From positions 1-64,000 of the forward strand of contig DJOD01000064.1 in assembly GCA_002437115.1 (NCBI GenBank): 64,000 nt of DNA, in the 5' to 3' direction. Under the pieces are notes generated by a model. The model was not told where the DNA came from and did no database searches. It was given only the letters and a program-made list of their open reading frames with translations. Source of the DNA: Prevotella sp. UBA6447 (GTDB lineage Bacteria; Bacteroidota; Bacteroidia; Bacteroidales; Bacteroidaceae). The translations under genes and the position numbers were made by a program. The first letter of the stretch is position 1; each line of letters begins with the position of its first letter. Shown here in pieces: positions 53,568 to 61,710 of this stretch.

Positions 53568-55281
53568 CTATAGCTGCACTTTCATGGTTTTTCCAGCATA
53601 TTCCACGGTTTTGATGGCCTACATGGGCTTGTCGCCCTTCGGCAAGTAGACATCAACGGGAACGGCTGCCTCTTTCACGTCGGGATAGATGGTGCGGACT
53701 TTCTTCTGGTTGTCCTTCCAGGTATACATCGGGTTGGTGACGGGTTTCACCAAGATGTTACGACCGAAGAGATACTCGTCGTTGAGGTGAGAAGCCTTCT
53801 TGTCACTCGCGTAGTCCATCACCAAAGCGCGCATCATGCTGCCACTGCGCTGCACGCAATCACCAGCCATGCTGTAGATGTAGGGCAAGAGGCGATAGCT
53901 CGGCTTAATGGCCCTGAGGATGGCGTCGTATGCCCAGTCGCCAGGCTTGCCAAACTCATACAGTTCGCCCACCATCGGCGAAGAGCGGTGGTTGCGCATA
54001 AGAGGCATGAAGGTTCCCCATTGCATCCAGCGCGTCTGCAGCTCCTGGAGAGCAGGGCTCTTCGGGTTTTGCTCAAACGACCAATAGAAGAAGCCACCGA
54101 GGTCGGTGTTCCAGAACGGAATGCCGCAAAGGGTATAGTTGAGACCCGAGAGGATCTGATTTTTCATTCCTCCCAAGAGGCATCGACATCGCCACTCCAC
54201 GAAAAAGTGCCATAGTGCTGGAGACCGAAGCTACCGCTACGGGTCATTTGCACGGAGCGTTTCTCGTTTCCTCTCATCGCTCGTTGGTACTCGTTGATGC
54301 TCTTGTTGTGGAGCAACGGGAAAGCGTTCTTCACGCTAAGCCATGATCCGTCGTGGGTCTGGAAGTTCTCACATCGTATGGCATCACGCCGCTGTTTTGC
54401 GGCCATGTGTCGAATGGCAAGAGCGCATTGATCTTTTTCATCACTGGTCTTATAGCGTTCCCGGCACTGCCAGAAGCCCAGTGTCCACTTGGGGAACATC
54501 GTGGCCTGGCCCGTCAGCTTCCGTATACAGTCGATGACACCGTCCTGTGTGCCGTCCTTGTACATGAGGTAGTAGTCAGCGCAAGTGCCCACCTCGCTGG
54601 TGAATGAAGTTGTGTTTTCTGACGAAGACTTGCCTTCGGAAGCGACGGTGTCATCGAAGTAAGTCTTTCCCGCATTGTCCCAGTAGAGGCCGTAGCCTTT
54701 TTCGCTGGTGAAGTAGGGAATGGCGATATAGGTGTTGTGGTTCCACAGTTCGACGTGGCATCCCCAGTGGTTCATGTACTTGTCGCGCAGTTGCCCCAGT
54801 CCCCAGATGGCCTCGTCGTCGGCAAGGCGGAAGTTCTGCGTGATGCGATACTTGCCCTTGTTGGCATCGTCCTGACGCGCTTCGAGTTGGGTTTGCGTGT
54901 CGGTGAGCAGTGGTTTGCCCTCCTTTGAGAGGAATCGTATCTCGCCTGTCTTTTGGTTCAGCGAGACAGTCATCTGGGGTGATTCCATTGTTACAACATC
55001 CCCGTCCTCCCGGACGCCGACACTCTTCACCCGCTGAGGCTTCATGATGACGGAGTAGCTCTTCGTATGGGTCGTGGCGTCAGCCTGTTCATTGCTCGCC
55101 TTTACGACGCGCACGATGGTAGGATCGTAGAACTCAATGGTCACATACTGATTGCCCACTCGTCGGGTGCAGCAGCCGCGTCTTTCTGGATTTTCACTGC
55201 CTGCACGTTCTTGGCGTAACCTTCTTGGGGGACGCCCACTGCAGCCACGCCCAAAAGGAAAATGATTGGTAAATTCTTTAA
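53568..55281 (-). pseudogene. GH31 alpha-glycosidase (alpha-xylosidase type), multiply disrupted
   Basis: Fragments of one GH31 gene lie in order. The signal peptide frame (KNLPIIFLLGVAAVG) has TTA where ATG is expected at 55281. A frameshift near 55165 leads to MGNQYVTIEFYDP and the N-terminal domain (FRLADDEAIWGLGQLRDKYMNHWG). Near 54430-54380 ERYKTSDE jumps into unrelated residues, so the nucleophile Asp region is deleted. After FSWSGDVDASWEE (stop at 54164) one missing A shifts into MKNQILSGLNYTLCG and GIPFWNTDLGGFFYW. Most of the C-terminal region is missing; a stop near 53619 is followed in frame by AIKTVEYAGKTMKVQL, a usual end of these proteins. The enzyme cannot be active. Confidence 0.88.
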
Positions 55282-55362
55282 ATAACAGCTATTATTTTCA
55301 ACGTTTTGTAGTCTCTTGATTTACAATAGGTTACAAGAGCCCTTAGGGTGGGTATGTGCTCA

Positions 55363-56298
55363 TCAGGCGTTGCCCACAAGGACAAGCAACCGTGCCCTAA
55401 GTTGGCGCACGAAACGAATGGCCCGACAAAGACACCTCATGCCCATGAGCTGCAAGAGAAAGAGCTTCCAGGTGTGGCGGTAAGGCAGGACTGGCAACAC
55501 AAGGTCGCGCGCGTCGGCTGAGCAACAATAAGTCATCAGTTGTATGTTGAGCAAATGGGCATAATAGGCGGGGAAGCCCTTGTGGCACATGAGGTCGCGA
55601 CCGCGCATGATGCGGAGGTGCCCCTGCAACAGGTCGCGCCACCCTCTGGCATCTGCCCCGACGGTGATGCCATGCGGATTGTAGGTGTAGCGGTAGGTGC
55701 CCCGGCTGGTGGTGCGCAGCAAGCGCACATGGAGCCACAGGTCGCCCATGACATACACATCTTCGAAGAGGCGACCCGTGGCAAACGAGACATGGTCGAA
55801 GAGGCTACAACGGAAAATCTTGTTCCAGGCGTAGGCATGCTGGTAACCCTGCCCTGTAAGCCAGTAGTCCGCCATGGCGGCGTATTCGTGCTCGGGCAGT
55901 CGAATGGCGACGCGCCCGGCGGGCGTGTCGCGCTCAACCGAAAACTCCAGCAGGTCGTACTCAGGATGACTGGCCAGCATGGCCATCAACGGCTGGTAGG
56001 TGCAAGGCATGAGGTAGTCGTCGGAGTCGACAAAGGTGACGTAGCGACCCGTGGCGTGCCGCAACCCCTCGTTGCGCGCGTCAGACAGTCCGCCGTTTGC
56101 CTTGCGCACGACGCGCACACCAAGGTGCCCCGCAAAGCGGTTGGCCACATCGGGCGTGGCATCGGTGGAGCCATCGTCGACCACGATAACCTCCATGCCC
56201 TCCACCTCCTGCATGAGCACGCTCTCCACACAACGGGCAAGCGTGCGCTCCACATTGTAGGCCGGAATGACTACCGACAGTAAAACCTGTTCACTCAT
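55363..56298 (-). CDS. GT2 family glycosyltransferase
   Basis: A 311-residue GT-A enzyme: SVVIPAYNVERTL, VVDDGSTD, NGGLSDARNEGL and FVDSDDYL with the DXD motif at about 93-95. A hydrophobic region near the C-terminus (KLFLLQLMG) may touch the membrane. It should add a sugar to a surface polysaccharide or LPS. It starts 27 bases after the stop of the large sialidase on the same strand, so it may be read through from it, though the roles differ. Confidence 0.87.
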   Translation of the reverse strand: MSEQVLLSVVIPAYNVERTLARCVESVLMQEVEGMEVIVVDDGSTDATPDVANRFAGHLGVRVVRKANGGLSDARNEGLRHATGRYVTFVDSDDYLMPCTYQPLMAMLASHPEYDLLEFSVERDTPAGRVAIRLPEHEYAAMADYWLTGQGYQHAYAWNKIFRCSLFDHVSFATGRLFEDVYVMGDLWLHVRLLRTTSRGTYRYTYNPHGITVGADARGWRDLLQGHLRIMRGRDLMCHKGFPAYYAHLLNIQLMTYCCSADARDLVLPVLPYRHTWKLFLLQLMGMRCLCRAIRFVRQLRARLLVLVGNA

Positions 56299-56325
56299 AG
56301 CACCCTATCGTAAACGATTGGCAAT

Positions 56326-59300
56326 TTATCGCTGCAGCCACTTGTGGCCGTTCACGATGACAAGACCCTTGTAGCCGTTCCCCACACGCTGGCCGGCCAG
56401 GTTGTATCGCGCCGCGTCACCAGGCTGGCTGAGCTCCACGCCGCGCACGCCCGTAAGGTCGACGAACGTAAAGGCATAACCCGTGGAGGCAGTCCCTTTG
56501 AGTAGGAAAGCGCTGTTGGCGGGCAACGTGTCGGCGTCGGCCTTGTAGAGCCCCGCCTTGCCGCCGCTCACGCCAAGCACATAGCCCACGCCATCCCAAG
56601 GCAAAGGCAGGCAGTTGCCCTGTAGCAGGTTTTTGCCAACAGCCTGTGTGGCCTTGGCACTGACCGCCATAGTCTCCGATGGGCGCGTGCCCATCACGAC
56701 CACGGGCGTGAAAGCCGGCACGCTGTAACCCAGCTCCTGAAGTGAAGCTTCGTTGCCTGCGACTGCCGTGCAGACATAAGCCTTGGCCTGTTGCAACTTC
56801 ACGCCAAAGGGCAAGAAGAGCGTCCCGAAATACCGCGAGCTGCCGTCCGGCGCCACGCCCTCCTGCAGGGAGATGCGGTAAGCGCGCGACGGCACGTTCT
56901 CCACCTGCCACGTGGACGGGGAAGTGAGTGTGCCCTCCGCTGTCCATCCGACAACGGGAGCCTGCCCCACCTCACCAACCGCCTCGTGGAGGTAGCCATA
57001 ACGGCCCGTCACGCTGTCGTCAAGGATGGTGACACGGCCCGCATGGGCCTTGACGGGCGTGAAGGTGAACGTGTCGCCCTTGTCTGCTGCGGCCGTGAGC
57101 GCAAAGGGTTTGCCGGAACCAGCCGGAGCCACCACGCCCAGGTCTTGCGTGCTGATGCGGTAGGTGCCGCGCCGACCGGCCACCTGAGTGAGCCTCACGA
57201 TGGTCGAGGCATCGGCGATGGCACCCGTGGCCGCAACGGTCTTCAGCCCATAGCCACGCTCAGCATCGCCCGTCGCCAAGACGTTGATGCCCGCAGCCAG
57301 GTAAGTGTCGCCATGGCGCGCACCCGAGCTCTTGATACGGTAATAACCTGTGGTGGGGTAAGAGAGATTGTCGAGCACGGTCTCTTGCAAATCAAAGAAC
57401 TGTTGCTGTGAGCAACTATCCACATAGGCTTGGTAGGTTCCGATGAGATCATCGTAGCCCTCATGGCTCAGGGCGAAGAGTCCGCCCACGTTCTCGGTGA
57501 AATAGCTGCCCAGCTGGCTCTCCACGTAAGCGCCGTAGCCCTGGTGGCTTTTCTTCACGGGCGCGCCGTTGAGCGTCACGTTGAGCCAAGGAACCAGCAG
57601 GCCATAGGTGGCACCCGTGGCGCGCACCACAAGACTCACGGAGCGCTGGTCGAGACCGCTCACCTTAACCACAGGCGTGGCATAGGTGCGGCTGGCCGAG
57701 CGTATGTCGTAGGACGTTCCGTCCTCGGTGGTCAGTGTGTACGACTCGCGCGCGTTCAGCACGTGGGCGCCCAGTTCATAGCCAGCGATGGTGTAGCCTT
57801 CGGGAGCCGTGAGGACGAGTGTGTCGTTGACCTGCGGTGCCGATGGGATGACACGCAAGAACTGGCTGTTGGTGGAAAAGAACGTGCCCGGAAGCAAGAC
57901 GGCCTTACGGCTGGCAACCGTCAGGCCCGCCAGTCCGCTGGAAGCGTTGGAGACCCACGTGGCATATCTCCCATTGCTCTCATCGGAAAAGGTGCCGTAG
58001 GTCGACGGTCCCGTCGGCACGCCATTGTCGGCCACGGCCACGCGGGGGTGGTTGCCTTGCGGAGCCATCCAGCCGAGCACCGTTTGCCTGTCAAGGGTAA
58101 CGAAATTGGTGATGTAACCGTTGGAACCATACGACGCGTCCTCGTAGAGCACAGCGAGGTCACCATTCTCGAGCACCTCCAGCGTGGAGTAGCCCGCCCC
58201 ACCCTCCTGGATGGTGAACACATCCGTCCAAGTGGCACCCTGGTCGGTGCTGGCAAAGAGGTGGAGGCCAGCACGCGTGCCGTTGCTGACAAGGAGCGAA
58301 TGGATGAGCAACTGGTTGTTATAGGCGATGATGTCGGCGTTGCAGTCGTTGCCAGTGAGCGTGGCGGAGCGCGTCTCGCCCATCCAGCGGGTGCCGTCGG
58401 GAGTGCCCACGTTGAATCCACGGCATCCAGCCTGGCGGATGGAGGCCAAGAGGGAGCCGTCGGAACGCTGCACGAGCTTGCCCTCATTGGAGGCCACATC
58501 CTCGCCAAACACCTGGTCGTGGGCTAACGTCCAGTGGTCGCCCTCATCATCGGTGTAGAGCAGGTAGGTGCGCGAGTGGTCGTTAGCATCGTTGAGCCCG
58601 TTGAGCAAATACATTACACGACCTGCCCTTGTGGTGAGGCCACGCCCCGAGGAGGGGAAGCCGCTCCACAGCCCCAGACCGCTGGTGCCGCTCACCTTGT
58701 CTTGCAGCACGCCCGTCTTGGTGATGTCTCGAGGCTCACTCCACGTGATACCGTTGTCGGAGCTGGTCGTCACGAAGAAATGGCGCATGCCTAAGAAGTA
58801 ACGGGTATTGCCGGCAGCCATGGTGCAGATGATTTTGCCGCTGGGAGCCCTGGTGAGCGAGGCGTCGCCAAAGCCACACGCGGCTGTGCTCTTGCCGTCG
58901 CCACGGGCGATGACGACAGGGGTGCCCCACGTGAGCCCGCCGTCGGTGCTGCGACGTGTCACGACATCAATCTTGTGGCTGTCGCCCAAGTCGGCCTGGC
59001 TGTCATAGCGCATGTCGCTCACGGCCACGAGGCTGTTGTCCTTGGCACGAATCATTGTGGGGATGCGATAGTAACGACAGTCGTTGGTCGTGGGCACAAA
59101 CACGAAGCTCTGACTCTTGAAGACCTTCACGTCGCCCGACGGGTCGAGGTTCAGGTTATGCTCCGTGTGGGTATTGCCGGAGGCTTCCTCGTAAGCCAGC
59201 GCGTCGATGGATGCACGGAGCGAGGAGCCCAAGAGAGCGTCTGCCTTGACCTTGGCCACCACCCACAACTGGCAGGTGGCACCAGCAAGTGGTTGCCGCC

Positions 59301-59652
59301 CCGTGAGGTTCAGACGCGCGGCGGCAGGCGAAGCGGCGAAGGGGGTGCGCTCGGTGGCAAAGAACTCGGTGTCGGAACCTGCCGTCAGGTAGGCTTCTAC
59401 GCCATCAACTGCCTCCACAGTTGACTGAGGGAGGCAGATGGAGACGCTCGTCAGGGTGACCGCAGAACCAGCGGGCGCGGTGAGCGTGCCCACAAGGAGC
59501 ACAGCCTTACCACCACGGCCGGCTGTCTGGTAAGCACGACGCGCGGTGAGCACAAGCGTGTCGGCGACGGTGGATGACTGCGCCTCGACGGAGGCGGTGA
59601 GTGTGCCCAGCAAGGTGAGCAGCAACATGAGGATATACCTTCTCATAAGCAT
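56326..59652 (-). CDS. Large multidomain sialidase (GH33), secreted
   Basis: A 1108-residue protein. After the signal peptide comes a BNR-neuraminidase N-terminal-like domain (about 27-170, IDALAYEEASG). The GH33 propeller follows (about 175-570) with the RIP motif in RYYRIPTMIRA and four Asp boxes: STDGGLTW, SSDNGITW, TDDEGDHW and STDQGATW. Late regions (about 620-1060) are beta-rich accessory domains of unclear type, including two ricin-like or lectin-like stretches by appearance only. The end LAGQRVGNGYKGLVIVNGHK is a Prevotella-type secretion tail. It should release sialic acid at the cell surface. It is the second sialidase in the window. Confidence 0.92.
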   Translation of the reverse strand: MLMRRYILMLLLTLLGTLTASVEAQSSTVADTLVLTARRAYQTAGRGGKAVLLVGTLTAPAGSAVTLTSVSICLPQSTVEAVDGVEAYLTAGSDTEFFATERTPFAASPAAARLNLTGRQPLAGATCQLWVVAKVKADALLGSSLRASIDALAYEEASGNTHTEHNLNLDPSGDVKVFKSQSFVFVPTTNDCRYYRIPTMIRAKDNSLVAVSDMRYDSQADLGDSHKIDVVTRRSTDGGLTWGTPVVIARGDGKSTAACGFGDASLTRAPSGKIICTMAAGNTRYFLGMRHFFVTTSSDNGITWSEPRDITKTGVLQDKVSGTSGLGLWSGFPSSGRGLTTRAGRVMYLLNGLNDANDHSRTYLLYTDDEGDHWTLAHDQVFGEDVASNEGKLVQRSDGSLLASIRQAGCRGFNVGTPDGTRWMGETRSATLTGNDCNADIIAYNNQLLIHSLLVSNGTRAGLHLFASTDQGATWTDVFTIQEGGAGYSTLEVLENGDLAVLYEDASYGSNGYITNFVTLDRQTVLGWMAPQGNHPRVAVADNGVPTGPSTYGTFSDESNGRYATWVSNASSGLAGLTVASRKAVLLPGTFFSTNSQFLRVIPSAPQVNDTLVLTAPEGYTIAGYELGAHVLNARESYTLTTEDGTSYDIRSASRTYATPVVKVSGLDQRSVSLVVRATGATYGLLVPWLNVTLNGAPVKKSHQGYGAYVESQLGSYFTENVGGLFALSHEGYDDLIGTYQAYVDSCSQQQFFDLQETVLDNLSYPTTGYYRIKSSGARHGDTYLAAGINVLATGDAERGYGLKTVAATGAIADASTIVRLTQVAGRRGTYRISTQDLGVVAPAGSGKPFALTAAADKGDTFTFTPVKAHAGRVTILDDSVTGRYGYLHEAVGEVGQAPVVGWTAEGTLTSPSTWQVENVPSRAYRISLQEGVAPDGSSRYFGTLFLPFGVKLQQAKAYVCTAVAGNEASLQELGYSVPAFTPVVVMGTRPSETMAVSAKATQAVGKNLLQGNCLPLPWDGVGYVLGVSGGKAGLYKADADTLPANSAFLLKGTASTGYAFTFVDLTGVRGVELSQPGDAARYNLAGQRVGNGYKGLVIVNGHKWLQR

Positions 59653-59675
59653 GGCCTATATGGTGATTTACAATG

Positions 59676-59706
59676 CAAAATTAAGCCCTCTCAACTAATT
59701 ATGCAA
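59676..59706 (-). promoter_or_regulatory. Bacteroidota-type promoter of the large sialidase gene
   Basis: On the minus strand TTG (59706-59704), 20 bases, TAATTTTG (59683-59676); the gene starts 24 bases later. Confidence 0.7.
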
Positions 59707-59855
59707 GCAAATGGACATAAATATAAGGTGTAAATGTGAACGGATAGTAACTGAAGCGGCAAAAATCTTAAAATACATCAAAAATACGGCTTAATGGGGC
59801 TATTAGCACGAATAATTTTTATTTTTGTATCGTTCAACCATTAAAGGCAACAAAC

Positions 59856-60749
59856 ATGAAAACGAGAAACAAGATTTTCAACGGTCTCTTCGGCCTTGCC
59901 ATGATCGTAGCCGTAAGCAGCTGCGGCAACGGCAAAACAGAAGCTTTGCAATCGCAAATCGACTCTCTGTATACTACCGACAGCCTCCACCAGGAGGACA
60001 TCAAGCAGATGGCTGATTTCGTGAATGTGATGTCGGCTGGTCTCGACAGCATCTCAGCCCAAGAGGGACTCCTGCAGCAAATGGGCGGCGAGGGAGGCAC
60101 TCTCGACAAGAACAAGATGAAGAGCCAGTTGCAAGAACTCGCAAAAACCTTGGATCGCCAGCGTGAGCGCATCGCACAGCTGCAGGCTTCGGTCAAGGAC
60201 AACAAGTCGGCTTATGGCCAGCGTATCAACAAGCTCATAGCATACTACAAGGCGCAGCTTGACGAAAAGGACCAGAAGATCGCAGACCTGGAGGCACAGC
60301 TCAACGAGAAGAACACCAATATCGCCAAGCTCACAGAGAACGTGAACAGCCTGACGACCACCAACACCAAACTGCAGGGCACCGTCGAGAGCCAAGGCAA
60401 AACCATGGAGGCACAGAAGACCACCATCGCGGAGCAAGATGCCTCGCTCCACACGGGTTTCGTGGCCATCGGAAGTTCGAAGGATCTGAAGGCCAAGGGC
60501 ATCATCAAGGGTGGATTCCTGGCCAAGAAGAAGGTGAATGTCTCAGACCTCAAGACCAGCAACTTCACACGGGTGGATATCCGCAACTACACTTCCGTGC
60601 GCCTCAACTCAAGCGACCCGAAGATTATGACGCAGATGCCTGGCGGCTCCTATGAGCTGAAAGACAACGAGGATGGCACCACCACCTTACGCATCAAAGA
60701 CCCACAACTCTTCTGGAGCGTCAGCAAATACCTGGTCGTGAAACTGTAA
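59856..60749 (+). CDS. Coiled-coil lipoprotein of unknown function
   Basis: A 297-residue protein. The lipobox AVSSC at 19-23 marks it as a lipoprotein. Residues about 28-195 are a long heptad-rich coiled coil (QLDEKDQKIADLEAQLNEK and similar). A small C-terminal domain from about 200 (GFVAIGSSKDLKAKGIIKGG) contains strands and ends in SVSKYLVVKL. Proteins of this build are common in Bacteroidota; I do not know their function. A TATTTTTG -7-like motif lies at 59820-59827. A hairpin follows the gene. Confidence 0.83.
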   Translation: MKTRNKIFNGLFGLAMIVAVSSCGNGKTEALQSQIDSLYTTDSLHQEDIKQMADFVNVMSAGLDSISAQEGLLQQMGGEGGTLDKNKMKSQLQELAKTLDRQRERIAQLQASVKDNKSAYGQRINKLIAYYKAQLDEKDQKIADLEAQLNEKNTNIAKLTENVNSLTTTNTKLQGTVESQGKTMEAQKTTIAEQDASLHTGFVAIGSSKDLKAKGIIKGGFLAKKKVNVSDLKTSNFTRVDIRNYTSVRLNSSDPKIMTQMPGGSYELKDNEDGTTTLRIKDPQLFWSVSKYLVVKL

Positions 60750-60798
60750 CACACATAACGCGCCACTGGCGGAATGGCTCATTTCCGCCCGTTAACGC

Positions 60799-60834
60799 AA
60801 AGGCGGCCCGAGAGTTCATTCTCAGGCCGCCCTT
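60799..60834. terminator. Terminator after the coiled-coil lipoprotein gene
   Basis: GGCGGCC (60802-60808) pairs with GGCCGCC (60825-60831), with extra GAGA/TCTC pairing inside and TTT after on the plus strand. Confidence 0.75.
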
Positions 60835-60956
60835 TCGTGTGCGGAAGGATGGCTTGGTAGATGGCACCACCAGCCGCCACGAAAAACGCCCCACAGCCTT
60901 GGTGACACACCGCCCAGGCCATGGAGCACTTTGTGGTTGATGCGGAAGGGTCGTTA

Positions 60957-61505
60957 TCAGCGCGAAGCGTAGAAGACCCCGTCGTTGACGGCCATCTTCA
61001 ACTGGAACAGGCCGGCTTGGTCTTGGCTCACGTTCATCTTCTTGCCGTTGGGAAGAGTGGCTTGGATGGTGCCGTCGTCATTGAAACGGAACAGCTCACG
61101 CAAGGCGCCCTTGTCCTCGTAGCTCCAGCTCTTCTCCTTCTTGTTATACACGAGGTGAGACACCTCGCCATCGGGGTCGGTAATTTCATATCCATTCTTC
61201 AAGGTCTTTACGGCATACATCCGCCCGTCCTTACCCATTACGTTCTTGGTCTCGCCAACATGAGCCACGAGCTTGTTGCCCGTCCAAAACTCAATGGTGT
61301 TGAGCACAAACAGGTCGGCCACACTACAAACAGCATAGGCAGGACTGATGATGATGAAAACCAACTCGTTGAGAAACTTGCTGCTGCTGAGCTTCTTGTT
61401 CCAGTTGAGCACACTATTGGTCAGCCCGAATGAGCCAATGCAGGAACTTAACGTCATGCCTCCCAAAGCGAGAACAATGACAACTTGTGTTGTGAACTTT
61501 CGCAT
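60957..61505 (-). CDS. DUF3332 family lipoprotein
   Basis: A 182-residue protein with a lipobox (TLSSC, about 18-22), followed by GSFGLTNSVLNWN, a hydrophobic stretch (FLNELVFIIISPAYAVCSVADLFVLN) and NTIEFWTGNKL. This order is typical of DUF3332 proteins, which are small envelope proteins of unknown role. The mature C-terminal half is polar. I used the ATG at 61505 because it begins the signal peptide; the frame is open to 61604. It converges on the coiled-coil lipoprotein gene. Confidence 0.82.
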   Translation of the reverse strand: MRKFTTQVVIVLALGGMTLSSCIGSFGLTNSVLNWNKKLSSSKFLNELVFIIISPAYAVCSVADLFVLNTIEFWTGNKLVAHVGETKNVMGKDGRMYAVKTLKNGYEITDPDGEVSHLVYNKKEKSWSYEDKGALRELFRFNDDGTIQATLPNGKKMNVSQDQAGLFQLKMAVNDGVFYASR

Positions 61506-61710
61506 CTTAGATGTTTTATAGGGTTGTTTTAATGATTTTCGCTTGCAAATATAAACTATTTCCTCATCAAAGCTACACATTTGCAAGATAATCTTCTCCC
61601 ACAAATTAAAAACCGTCTAAAATAAGACTTTGGCAAGACCAAAAGCCAAGATACGAATGGGATGAGCCTAAGCGTGCCATGCTGCCAAACGAGGGTGATG
61701 GCAATCGGCT

